DNA from: Datura wrightii
Taxonomy: Eukaryota > Streptophyta > Magnoliopsida > Solanales > Solanaceae
NCBI GenBank assembly: GCA_035772735.1
Contig: JASDFA010000003.1
Location: 157,783,001-157,847,000, forward strand
Reading direction: 5' to 3'
Length of the DNA: 64,000 nt
Shown: one piece after another, positions 1-11,340 of the stretch
How the letters are laid out: the number at the start of each line of letters is the position of its first letter
Position numbering within the stretch: position 1 is the stretch's first letter
Notes under the pieces: model-generated
The model's database searches: none
The model's input: the letters and a program-made list of their open reading frames with translations, nothing else
What the model was told of the DNA's origin: nothing
Position numbers and translations under genes: made by a program

Positions 1-169
1 AGGCACTTTCTGCTTTTCTTAACCATTTGACTTATTAGATTGAGTGGTTCTATAATATACTAATTCCTACTTATCAGAAATAAAAAGGAGTTCAAGATCT
101 TAATTGTCCAGTTTATTATCTAAGCTCTTTATGTGCTACTTACTCATTAGTCGTTTTGTTTACATGTAG

Positions 170-3100
170 AGGTTAATATTTGACAAGCCTGAAGATGGAG
201 TGAGGAAGATTGTGTTGGCTACAAATATTGCTGAAACCAGTATTACGATCGATGATGTAGTTTTTGTTATTGACTGTGGCAAAGCAAAAGAGACGTCATA
301 TGATGCACTTAACAATACTCCTCGTTTGCTTCCTTCTTGGATTTCAAAGGTTTCAGCTCGACAAGTAAGAGACTTTGCTGGTCCTTTTGTTTCTGAAGCT
401 ACTTGGCAGATGCGTATATATATGTCTTTTTAATAAATTGTGTGATGTGATGGTTAGAATTTTTGTGATGATTGTTTTTTCCCTGGTTCAAAGTAACACT
501 GTGGGAGGGGGAGGGGAAGGTTGCACATGGGAAGGAACACTTAATAGCTGTGGATAGAGAGATTGACTAGCTGAGAAATAATGATACCCATGTAACCCTT
601 CAATTCTTTCAATAATCTGTTGATTTGTGATTATGGCAATGCATCACCAGATGCTTTGTATATCTACAAACTGTAGAAATTTCATATGAATATCACATTT
701 CTGAATCCTCACACTTGAATCTTTTCTTTGGTGAAAGGGCTGTTCTTTGAAGCACATTACAAATTGAAGTTCAGACTTGATCAGTACTTTTCTAACCTTA
801 GGTTTCATTTCAGGAAGTCCTTCGGTTCAAGGGTCTCATAATTTTTGACTTGTGCCACAATTCACTGTATTGGAATCTCTTTGCTGAATCTCTACCAAAG
901 GAATTAATATTTTTCAGTTTTATTTAAACTCCCACTTGTCTTAAAAGTCATTCTTCATACTTTATATTTGGTAATAGCCCTTTTAAGGATGAGTGCTGTG
1001 AGACTTATAAAAGACACATGTTTCTTCAACTTAAGGTAGAGGGACTACAGGCCTATCAATTTGATAGATAGTGTATATAAGATCATTTCCGAGCCAGTGA
1101 CAGAAATGCTCGATACAGTAATGCACAAGCTGTTGGATTCACATCAAATGGCCTTTATTAAAGGCAGGCAAATCATGAATGTTGCATTGATTGCAAATGA
1201 ATGTTTAGACTCTAGAAAAAAAGAGAGAAAAGCTGGAATCCAATGCAAGCTGGACATAGAAAAAGTTTTCAATCATGTGAACTGGGATTTCCTATTGAAT
1301 ATGCTGAAGAGAATGGGATTTTGCACTAAATGGGTAAAATGGATTCAGTTTTGCATTAATACTGTCAGGTTTTCAGTCCTGATCAATGATCAATGGATCC
1401 CCTGAGGAATTTTTTCCTTCACATGGAGGATTGAGGCAAAGAGATCCTCTTCGTTTCCTCTTTTTGATTGTCATGAGGGTCTGAACAATTTGTTGATCAC
1501 AGCTCTCAGAGGATTCAAGGTCAGCAGCAGGCAAGGTGATAGCATGGAAATTACACATGTTGTACGCAGGTGATGCAATTATCCTATGTGATGCAGATGT
1601 TGAGTAAATGAAGATTTTAAGAATTATTCCAACTATCTTAGGAGGGGTGTCAGGACTTCACGTAAACTGGAGGAAGAGTGTTCTTCGTAAATGAGCCTCA
1701 ACAGTTCCAGCTATGTGTGGATATATATTAGGAGAACTGGAATCTTTGCCTACATTTACCTAGTATGGCACTTGGTGCAAATAGCAGTTGCATAGACATC
1801 TGGAACGGGGTTTTAGAGAAATGTGAGAAAAAGCTTACTACATGGAAGAACCAGTACCTTTCTTTGGGTGGCAGACTAATACTCATAAATAGTGTCCTAG
1901 CCCCCTAGATGCTTTACCTACCTACATGATTTCTCTCTTTTCCATACCCCACAAGTTGAGAAGAGATTGGATATGTTGAGAAGTAACTTTCTTATGGCAA
2001 GGCAACAAAGAAAAAAGGGGTGTTCATTTTGTAAAATGGAAAACTCTGACTCTCAGCAAACAAGGGAGGCTTGGTATAAAAAAATCTAAGGAAGCAGAAT
2101 CATATGAAGTGGATCTAAGGAAGCAAAATCAAAGTCGGTTTATAAAGTGGCTCTGGAGAAACTCTAATGAAGATGAATTACTGTGGAAGAAGGTGATTAA
2201 AGAAAAGTATGGAGAAGATGATGCCCGGAAAACCAAAACTGTCAACACTGTTTATGGGGTTAGTGTTTGGAAGATCATTAGAAATATTTGGAAGATTTTC
2301 TGCATCAATATCAGATTCAAGGTTGAGAATAGGCAACAAATTTCCTTTTGAGAAGAGAACTAGTTAGGTAATGGCTCCCTTAGGCACCTGTATCCAGATG
2401 TTTACATCCTGAATCAACAGCAAAAGGCTACTAGTAATGAGTATGGAACAATCAAGGATGGGATCTCAGTTTCAGAAGACCTTTAAATGATTGGAGTTGG
2501 ACAGATTCACTGCCTTCCTCGACAATCTTAATCTCTTCAATGGAGTCTCACCAGAATACGATAGAATATGGTGGTTAAGAGACAGATCAGGAGCTTTTTC
2601 AGTCAAGTCAGCATATCACATGAGGAATCACAACAACAGTCTTCAGGTACAATGGTCCTGGAGGCAACTTTGGAAGACAAACATACCATACAAGGTGGCA
2701 TGTTTTGTTTGGTTGGTAGTAAAGAAAGCTTGTTTGACACAAGACAGACTGCTAAGAAGGGGAATACACCTCTGCTCTATCTGCCACTTGTGTGGATTGT
2801 ATGCAGAAACAAAACAAACATACCATACAAGGCGGCATGTTTTGTTTGTTTGGTAGTAAAGAAAGCTTGTTTGACACAAGACAGACTGCTAAGAAGGGGA
2901 ATACACCTCTGCTCTATCTGCCACTTTTGTGGATAGTATGCAGAAACAAGTAGTCATCCTTTTTTTCTTTTGCATTGTAGGCTGACTACTCAACTGTAGG
3001 ACATATTTCTTCCGAAAATTGATTGGAGTTGGCAATGCCAATTAATACACCTGACATGCTATCTAGTTGGAGCGGAAGAGTAGGAACTAAAACTGAAAAA

Positions 3101-6100
3101 AAGAGTTGGGAGTATGATCTCAGGCTGCATATGGTGGACTATCAAGAGGGTAAGGAACTCAAGATGTTTTGAAAACAAAAGCAACTCTATCCAGAAGATA
3201 AAGCATAATCTTATTCGACTTTCGCATCTTTTGGTGTAAAAAAAGTATATAGATGACACAATGACTCACACAGTTCTTAGAGTCTTTTGTTGTTGGTTAA
3301 ACTTCGGTGTAGCTTTTATTTAGCCTCCTTCTTCTAACTATGTCCTTCACTGGCCCTTTTTGATTCCAATGCAACTTGTTACCGTATCCCAAAAACAAAA
3401 TGTTGCACTCAAAGGTGTGGCCTAGTGGTCAATGAAGTACGTGAGAGGAGAGCCATGAAATCTCAAGTTTATATCTCAGGCAAAAAATACTAAGTGATTT
3501 TTTCCATATGCCTAAGCCTAAATGGCAGGTTTACTCAATAGCTATGCTAGTGGGAGGTAGCAGGTAACCTGTGAAATAGTCGAGGTTCGTGCAAGTTGGC
3601 CCAACAACACTGACATAAAAGTAGGGTAGAAAAAATGTTTTCAATGGTTCTCAGTGGAGCTTTTGCTCCCTTGGTGTATTATGCACCTTAACTCAGTATT
3701 CTGTTCAGATTGTTAGGTTGTACTTCTTTTCCTTGTCTAATTTACTATTTACATTATTCACAAGCTGCCAAATTGGAACAGCCTTCTTTGTACTTCTTTC
3801 CTGCTTTTGTGGTCCAAATCATCATCCATATGTCAGTTACTATCTATAACTGGCCGCAAAATTTCATGAAGTTGAGTGACACTATTCTTTTCTTATCCGT
3901 CCAATGTCAATATTCAAGGAAGACCTCTGTGCTTGTGCTATGTTTTGCCCTTGGAAATCGTTTTGACACTGAATCCTGCCAAAGACAGCTACTGCAAATA
4001 AGATAGAAGCTGAAGAATGTTTTGTTTTTTAGGCTAACAAAGCCCCCAAGTTAAGCACTTCCAGCTGTCCCAAAATTTATGTCTATTTTGAATTGGATGA
4101 TGAAGTTGAGAAAAAATGTTATCAGGAGGAAGGCTAAAAAATGGTTTTGGTAAGTATTCAAATGGGAAAGCAACCTCGAGTTTTTATTTTTATGTTTAAA
4201 AGAAACACAAAGTGATTTCATTTCATTTGTCCGGTGATTTTTGCTCTCACACTTGAGTGTTTGCTCATCATTTAGGCCCGTGAATGCCAATTGCAAATCT
4301 GGCTATAAAATATTATTTTTGGGTAAGAACCTGGATAAAATATTGAATATAAGTTACTCTTCCTGAAAGTGGACATCATTTTTTGGACATCCAGAAAGGT
4401 TAAGTAGAACTTCAAATGTTTTTGATAAAGAAGGCTAAGTGATCATTATAATTTGGGACAGATGGTGTCATTGATACATTCTGCCAACTAGCACTACAAA
4501 GAGTTGGTCGGAGACTGAAATCATCAGATTTTTTTTTTTCCAAAGACTAAAATCAACGTTATATACGATAGTATAGTTGTAGCTTGTCATTGCATAGTAA
4601 TTGTAGCCTTCATTGAATTTCTTCGTTGAAGAGGTAAGTATTATTCATGTCAAAAGCCAGATCTAAAAGTCCTGCGGTTACATCCAAAAAAGAGTTTAAA
4701 AGAAAAAAGAACAGAGGTAAACCCTGACTCTATATACAAAGGACTCTATAAACTAACCTTCATTGATCTTCTTATGTGAAGCAAGTAATTATTACTAATC
4801 CTTTTAATGTCAAGACCAAGAGTTCCTGGGTCGGAGCAAGATAAGTCCTTGGACCTGTGATTGCAAAAGTCTTGGGGTTTGAGTTGAATGCAAAACAGAA
4901 AGGAAATTGCTTAGAAAATTAGGTTCTTATAACGTATGAAAACACACTCACTACAACAGACACACAGATAACAAGGCTCAAAGCTCCAGCATTGGTAAAT
5001 AATGGCTGACTGCTAGAATGATGTGATGCAGAATATGAGTTCGGGGGCAAGGAATTTATTTAATTATTTTACTTCTTATTCTCTCCAGTTTTTGTTGCTC
5101 ATGACAAATTTTCACTGTCTTGGTACTTTTTGTTTCTTTAGTAGGAAGTTCTCCCTTTCCATGCTAATAATCTTTTGGGTACTGCCAACAAAATTTTAAT
5201 TCTATGATGTTTGTTTACTCATGAAACTGATAGAGAAGGGGACGGGCCGGACGTGTTCAGCCTGGAGAATGCTATCATCTGTATCCCAGATGTGTATATG
5301 ATGCTTTTGCAGATTACCAATTACCAGAAATTCTGAGGACTCCTTTGCAATCCCTTTGTTTGCAAATTAAAAGTTTAAAACTCGGTAGTATTTCTGAGTT
5401 CCTCTCGAGGGCTTTGCAATCTCCCGAGTTATTAGCGGTAATGCTCTGTCAGATTATTGCTTTTACTTGTGTGGTAATGAATATTTTAGCAATACTCTTA
5501 TTCGGCAGTACAGTTTATTCGCCTCTGATATAAGTTCAGACCATCTCATGAACGGTACAAGTTCATCCTTTGTTTGTTGCTATCAGTGAAGTATTATTTT
5601 GTTTTGCTGATAGGTTCAAAATGCTATTGAGTATCTGAAAATCATTGGGGCTTTAGATGAGAGTGAAAATTTGACTGTTCTAGGTATGAAAATTGAATGA
5701 CAATCGTATTCAAGTCTAACCATTTAATCCTCTGATTTCTCTCTGCCTTTGTTGTTGTTCAATAACAGGACATTACTTAACAATGCTTCCAATGGAGCCT
5801 AAACTTGGAAAAATGCTTATACTTGGGGCAACTTTGAATTGTTTGGACCCAATATTAACTATTGTTGCTGGTCTTAGTGTCCGAGATCCCTTCTTGACAC
5901 CACTTGACAAGAAAGATGTAAGTTGAGCCTTCTGCATTGCTGTTAATCATTATTTGCTTCATCTCAATTAGTTGGATCGGACATAACTTTCTTTGAAAGA
6001 CCAGTAATGGTTTTATGACATGCTAGCTTTTGTTTTCAGCTTGCAGAGGCTGCTAAGGCTCATTTTTCACGTGATTTTAGTGACCATCTTGCTCTTGTCC

Positions 6101-7778
6101 GAGCATATGAGGGTTGGAGGGATGCTGAAAGAGACCTAGCTGGATATGAGTACTGCTGGAAGAATTTTCTGTCTGCACAGTCTATGAAAGCTATTGATTC
6201 TCTTCGCAGGGAGTTTTACTCTTTGCTGAACGATACTGGTCTTGTTGACAGCAACATTACCATCTATAATTCTTGGAGTTATGATGAGCATCTCCTTCGA
6301 GCGATTATCTGCTATGGGCTGTATCCTGGAATCTGTTCTGTACTGGTAAAACCTGGTGTCTTTCTTTATTTGCTTCAATATTGTATCTTAAGAGATCTTA
6401 TTTGCATTAACCATTTATCCCATCTTAATCTGTACCTTTTTATTCAATTTGAAACAACCTGGACACTAGCGTTTTTCCATAATTATAAATGTATAATTCC
6501 GTAGTAAAGTGCCCTCGTGGATGCTTTTAAGCTTTAGTAAAACCGCAAAAAAAGAATCTGTAGTGAGCATTGAAGTATGCTTTCTTCCAATGTTACTGAT
6601 ATTATTGCTTTTGCAGCATAATGAAAAGTCATTTTCATTGAAAACAATGGAAGATGGTCAGGTGCTTTTGCACTCGGTGAGTATGCTACCTGTGTATTTG
6701 GTTTTCTTTAATAGAAGTCCCATTGATCTTACTCTCTTTCTGGTGTTATGCAAAGAACTCTGTTAATGCCCGGGACTCCAGGATACCATATCCTTGGCTG
6801 GTTTTCAATGAAAAGATCAAAGTAAACTCTGTCTTTCTCCGGGATTCTACAGCTATCTCCGACTCAGTGCTGCTTCTATTTGGAGGAACCCTCTTAGAAG
6901 GGGAAGTGGTGAGCTCCCCATCTTGCCTTCTGTTGATCCTAGATCTGGAAGGAGAAATTTGTGTACAGGTTAATGCCAAGTATAAATTAACCTGCTTACA
7001 TATTCATTCAGTTGATTGGAATCATCTACTACATTTTTACAGGATGGTCACTTGAAAATGTTGGGTGGATACTTAGAGTTCTTTATGAGCCCTACTATAG
7101 CAGAAATGTATAGAAGTCTAAGAAGAGAGCTTGACGAGTTGATTCACACTAAAGTAAGTGATAGTTTACTACCTCAGTTTATTGTCAATTCTGCTAAAGG
7201 ATTGGTTCACAACAGATGGAATACTATTTTGATTTGTGCCTTGTCAAGTCTGAAGAAGCAGATATTTTGTCAACATTTTTTTGAAACAATGTTTAACTCA
7301 AGTTGGCAATCGACATGTACAGCTCCTGAATCCTAGGATGGATATACATAGTTATCATGAACTTCTGTCAGCAATACGGTTGCTTATCTCAGAGGATAAA
7401 TGCGGTGGCAGATTCGTTTTTAGTCGTCAGATTTTACTTCCTTCAAAGCCGTGTGCTGGAGCACCACCACCAGCTCCAATGTCGAGGACAGAAAGTGGTC
7501 CGGGAGGTGACAATGCCAAGTCTCAGCTACAGACATTGCTGAATCGAGCAGGATATGCAACACCAACCTACAAGTCGTTGCAACTTAATAACAATCAGTT
7601 TCGAGCAACTGTGGAGTTCAATGGAATGCAGATAATGGGACGACCTTGCAACAACAAAAAGCAAGCTGAAAAAGATGCAGCAGCTGAGGCTCTGGACTGG
7701 TTGTTGGAAGGGCACCGTGCAGGTCCTGATTACATTGAGCAGATGTCTCAGTTTCTGAAAAAGAGCAAGAAAGCATAG
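170..7778 (+). CDS. DExH-box ATP-dependent RNA helicase with C-terminal dsRNA-binding domain (3' part of gene)
   Basis: An RNA/RNP-remodelling ATPase of the plant DExH1/DExH3 type; the N-terminal half and start codon lie left of the window. Exons inferred from GT..AG junctions and frame continuity: 170-364, 5234-5437, 5614-5683, 5769-5917, 6040-6345, 6617-6676, 6756-6908, 7043-7153, 7323-7778 (567 codons, stop TAG). Motif V (TNIAETSIT) and the end of RecA domain 2 are in the first exon. Motif VI (QRRGRAGR) is split, with Q ending that exon and RRGRAGR opening the next. Then follow the HA2/winged-helix and ratchet region (about 5270-6345), an OB-fold region (NARDSRIPYPWLVF, FLRDST, LLLFGG; about 6756-7153) and a dsRBD (SQLQTLLNRAGY ... 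CNNKKQAEKDAAAEALDWL; about 7520-7705). The tail is basic (KKSKKA). All visible exons are in frame with no stops, so the gene looks functional. The exact Arabidopsis orthologue is inferred from memory of the family. Confidence 0.93.
1030..3340 (+). mobile_element. Degenerate L1-type LINE (non-LTR retrotransposon), 5'-truncated
   Basis: Broken reverse transcriptase lies in the same orientation as the helicase. Translation around 1040-1405 gives DYRPINLIDSVYKII, HQMAFIKGRQIM and CKLDIEKVFNHVNW, classic plant LINE RT motifs. After a stop near 1405 the frame continues with SHGGLRQ-DPL (about 1415-1450). The catalytic box reads LYAGDAIIL near 1561-1585, so the usual YADD has become YAGD. Downstream is the thumb/connection region (about 2109-2350). 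Next comes a zf-RVT-like domain (WKTNIPYKVACFVWLVVKKA ... CSICHLCG, about 2660-2805) and a C-terminal stretch (WWTIKRVRNSRCFENK, about 3130-3185). Several stops and frameshifts make it inactive. No endonuclease domain is present, consistent with 5' truncation. The 3' boundary is approximate and no clear poly(A) tail or target duplication was found. Confidence 0.88.
2681..2950 (+). repeat. 138-bp tandem duplication inside the LINE zf-RVT region
   Basis: The block beginning ACATACCATACAAGG at 2681 recurs at 2819, a period of 138 bp. Both copies contain the same AAGCTTGTTTGACACAAGAC and CTCTGCTCTATCTGCC segments and end near GCAGAAACAA. The copies differ at only a few bases, so the duplication is younger than most of the LINE's decay. 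138 is a multiple of 3, so the unit reads through in frame. Confidence 0.9.
3405..3631 (+). mobile_element. tRNA-derived SINE (Solanaceae TS/SolS-like) with 8-bp target duplication
   Basis: The segment AGGTGTGGCCTAGTGGTC at about 3413 matches the 5' end and pol III A box of the tobacco TS-type SINE family as I remember it. A degenerate B-box region (AGTTTATATCTC) follows near 3467. The body contains the family's conserved GCTAGTGGGAGGTAGCAGGT and GTCGAGGTTCGTGCAAG-type segments (about 3546-3595). The octamer AAAATGTT occurs on both sides (3397-3404 and 3632-3639), a plausible target-site duplication. It lies in the helicase intron in sense orientation. Confidence 0.82.
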
Positions 7779-8260
7779 ATGAGTTGGGAGTTAAAGCGAA
7801 CATCACAAAGTTGGCATCAATGAAATGCTTGGGACAGCCTCATGTCCTTGGTTTTGTTTGGAATGGATTCATAGGAACATCTGTGTTGGCAGCTTTACAA
7901 TGTATGCGAACATGATATCCTGGAACCCATGAGCAGCTGGTTCTTGAGTCTCATGAACGCTGTGGGCTCAGTAGCAATATAGACTGCCTCTGAAATCTGG
8001 AAAATAAAGCTAAATCTGAGGGTAGAGGAACAAGGTTGGATGGGCTTGGCTTCTTTTTACTTGTCCCAGTTTTGCCTTTGCAGCTGTTCAGTCTGCTCAT
8101 CGAGCCAATGCACCTGAAATTACAATATCTTTGCGATGAGGAAATGCTTCATATTTTTGCGAAGCAGATCAAATGCTCTGGTATTGTTGCACAATGATTA
8201 AGTTATATCTTTATCCTTTGTATATATTAATGGTTAAGAAAATCACTCAATTTTGCTATC
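7779..8260 (+). other. Probable helicase 3' untranslated region
   Basis: Non-coding sequence follows the helicase TAG. The poly(A) site is not pinned down; AATAAA occurs at about 8003 and the T-rich stretch ending near 8230 is a plausible limit. No ORF or RNA gene is recognisable. Confidence 0.45.
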
Positions 8261-9670
8261 TATGGCCGTTCTTTGAAATTTAGCGATCTGGATTTTTCTT
8301 TTCATATGCTTCTACTTGGAAGGTCCGTTGCCTGTTTGGTTGCATCTCGGGGCTGCTCAGTGATCAATATAGGCAGAGGCGATTTTAAGAGCCTTGAGCA
8401 ATATCTGCAGAATATGTGACTAGATTTCTTCTTCCTTTACTGCACTAGTTATGAATCTAGAATAATTATGTTCCTATTTTTATAACTGTTTGATGTGTGC
8501 GTGCGCGCGCACAAATTTCAACCTGAAGCCAACGAGTCGAGAGCATCCAGCGTAGTCTCTTATTCCGGTGCTGCCGATAAGGCTGCATATGTGCTTAAAA
8601 TTCTTGTACCTGCACGAACCTGTAAAAGCAAGTGATTTTTTTGCATGTACAGGTTATTATGGTTTGCAGTTTCCACTTGTTAGCATTTTCAAATGGTTCA
8701 GGTTCACTCTTTTAGTCTAGGTACCACATCCACCAGTAGCAAAATCAGGAATTTAATAGTCATAGTAATAAAAGCGAAAGTAATAATTTTATCGGGTACA
8801 AGAAAAAAATTTAATATGACAACTAAACAATTAAAACTGAGCAAAGTCGACTCATTTTAATCCATTCAAATTTAATTTAACCCCCTCATTTGGCATCATT
8901 GAATTCTTTTATTTATGTTGAGTATTTGTTAGTGATTTTGATTCTTTAAAAAGTGTGTGTGTGATTTTGTTTCCTGTATTAATTCAGAAACTATTGAATG
9001 CAATAGAAAATCGATCAGATGTCATTTGTTAAGAAACTCCCTTGTGACTCCATGTTTTCTGAGTTCTATTTTTTTCAAAAAATGAAAAATGTGCAAGACG
9101 TGCACTTTTGGTCTTCTGTTTTTGGTGAATTTTGATTTTGAGTCTGCTAAACACATTTTGACTCTCAATTGACTAAAATGTGTCCTTTTTGATACCTTTA
9201 AATAAAGAAATGTGCTATATTGAACTATTTTATATATTACTATGTTACCCCCTCCTCAAAATGTCAAGTGAAAGTACAGAACTAGTATAAAATATAGATA
9301 TTCATGTTAGATTAGCCACTAATTATCAATTAAATTTCACCTGATTTGACAAATGGATGGCTATAAGCGTAATTATGAAGATTACATACCCTTAATCTGA
9401 TGCAAATTAAAGCTTGTCAGTAACTAAGGGACTAAAATGTAATACTCCGTTAACTGTATAAATTCATTTGTAGTTACTTTTCTAAAGATTTGATTGTATA
9501 TATAATATACATTTGACTGTAAAAATAATGTGTATATTATTGATACATAAAACTTAAACTCGAACAGTGAATTTTGAATTGTTAGTCTGTAATTGTAATT
9601 GTAATTGTAATTGTCAAGGTCAACTTTATTGACCTCAAATTCTCTAGCCTTGTTTCCACGAGTGTTTATG
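8261..9670. other. Intergenic region, no gene seen
   Basis: AT-rich sequence downstream of the helicase. It contains a short alternating purine-pyrimidine run (GTGTGCGTGCGCGCGCACA, about 8495-8513) and a TAATTG microsatellite near 9590-9613. No coding exon, RNA gene or intact transposon could be supported. Confidence 0.6.
9590..9613. repeat. Hexanucleotide microsatellite (TAATTG)n
   Basis: About four perfect head-to-tail TAATTG units. Confidence 0.85.
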
Positions 9671-10760
9671 GCCGGGTGAAAAATCAAATTAAATTAAAAA
9701 TCGAATTTATTTAATTTGATTTTAAAATTTTAAAATCAAAAATATTTAATTTGATTTTGATTTCACTAAAAAATAATCAAAAAATAACCAAATCAAATCA
9801 ATACAATTATATACATAAATTTTATAACTATTTATATATATATGTTAATATTAATTTTTCATAAGTAATTATAAATATTCTATATCTTTCGATCATTAAT
9901 TTGATTTTAATCTAATTATCATATATAATCATTAAATATGTATTTTTTTCTTTTTAATGGACAAAGTTGTTTGTATTTTTGAAGCTCTATTCGACTTGTG
10001 CTTTTGAATCTAAACTGTATTGCAAATTTAGTCTCACTTGCTACAATTTTGTAGAAGAATTTAACGATCATATTCTTTATACTGTTATCAGATTATGATA
10101 TTTGGAGTTAGAAGCATAGTATAAAAGAATTCATATATAAATTCAAACTCACGTGGACTTGGTTATAATAGTTGTTCTGTACTTGATATACTTAAAACTG
10201 TTTGCTTAGATCTCTCGTTGTTGACGGTGGTTTCTTTATTATTATATTATTTATTTTCCATAATTTTTTGATAGTTTAAGTCTGTCATCTCATTATTTTA
10301 AATTAGAAAAAAAAATTAATTCAGTGGTGTTGATAAAGGTGATTTCTTAATCCAACTATAATAGAAGATTAAAATACATTTACATTGTGACTCATTAAAA
10401 TTATAAAAACATTATAGGTCAAATTTTAAAAAGATTCAAAAAAGAAACTAGATTCATAGCACATAGAGATATATATTACTTGTCGTCTTTATGTTTACTT
10501 TATAAGTACCAGATGCTTATTAGTTTTCTCCGTTAATAAAGAGAAACTTATTGATTTCTAATGCTCATTTGAAGTAGTTATCTCATGCATGTGTTGTTTT
10601 ACTATTATTAATTCATCATCAACTAGTTATATATCAAAAAAACTAAATCAAACTAAATTAAATCGATGATTTTAATTTGATTTGATTTTAAAAATTTTAA
10701 AAATAATTAAATTAATATAATTTTATTTTTAAAAAGAATCTATTAAAACCGAACCATGAA
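9671..10760. repeat. AT-rich repeat with inverted TAATTTGATTT-type ends (possible MITE)
   Basis: The left end is dense in AAATCAAATTAAATT and TTTAATTTGATTTT motifs (about 9680-9780). Similar motifs recur at the right end (about 10640-10710), followed by AAAACCGAACCATG, a sequence often seen at ends of plant non-autonomous DNA elements. There is no coding capacity. Terminal inverted repeats and a target duplication cannot be fixed by eye, so this is tentative. The Ogre LTR begins about 25 bp further on. Confidence 0.35.
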
Positions 10761-10950
10761 TATCTCTACTTGTTACCTATCGCTGTCGCGCCCCATTTTT
10801 CCTCGCGGAAAGCGGGATTCGACATGTGACAACTCTTAACGGTTGTTTGAAGAGAAGAGTCGCCACCTAACGGATTAAGCTGCGTTAGGGCACCGTTTTA
10901 GGCTAAATTTTGTTACCTAAGTTACCAGAGTCGGGCAAGGGCTTAAATTA

Positions 10951-10983
10951 CCTCGAAAGAAAGGTGTTAGGCACCTTTCGAGG
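10951..10983 (-). other. Strong hairpin in Ogre 3' LTR
   Basis: CCTCGAAA ... TTTCGAGG forms an 8-bp outer stem, and GGTG/CACC forms an inner stem around TTAGG. It lies near the end of the LTR in element orientation and is absent from the other LTR because of a deletion. Confidence 0.8.
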
Positions 10984-11280
10984 TCCACAAATGCGGTTCC
11001 CGGTCGGATTCATTAATATGGGGATTTTACTAAGCGATTAAATAAGACTAATTTTAACCTATGTTTTTTGTAATTAAAATGATTGATAAAAGAAATGAGT
11101 AATTAAACTTCGTTTAGACAAGCGAGAAGAAAGAATTGGACGGAATGAAATTTAAAAATAATTTATCTTATTTTATTTTTTTATAATAAATACAAAGGTT
11201 GTGGCAAATAAAATAAGTAAAAAGAAAAACAGAACAATTTATTAAAATCAAATAAATAAATAAATAATTATTTAATTATG

Positions 11281-11340
11281 GGGCCGAACCTCGATGAGGC
11301 GCCTATGTATCCCTTAAGGTAATCAGGCCAAACGTAGCTC
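11281..11340 (-). repeat. Ogre ~60-bp motif, LTR copy
   Basis: Plus-strand blocks GGCCGAACC, CGCCTATGTATCCC, AATCAGGCC and ACGTAGCTC. In the 5' LTR only the right half survives (36157-36179) because of the 478-bp deletion. Confidence 0.75.

Larger units (their letters stand above)
365..5233 (+). other. 4.87-kb helicase intron carrying LINE and SINE insertions
   Basis: The donor is GTAAGA after the CAA (Gln) codon at 362-364, and the acceptor is GATAG before AGAAGG at 5234. Both neighbouring exons are in phase 0. This intron is far longer than the gene's other visible introns (about 80-270 bp). The excess is largely a LINE (about 1030-3340) and a SINE (3405-3631). The remaining stretches, about 365-1030 and 3640-5233, are AT-rich intron sequence. 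I see no gene in them; the short ORFs there (for example 3710-4006) match nothing I recognise. Confidence 0.85.

Noticed and set aside
3710..4006. 98-codon ORF in the large helicase intron
   Set aside because: No recognisable domain or start context, and a hydrophobic low-complexity translation typical of T-rich introns.
6723..7055. 110-codon ORF in the helicase region
   Set aside because: It is exon 6756-6908 read on through the intron; the spliced model explains the conserved part.
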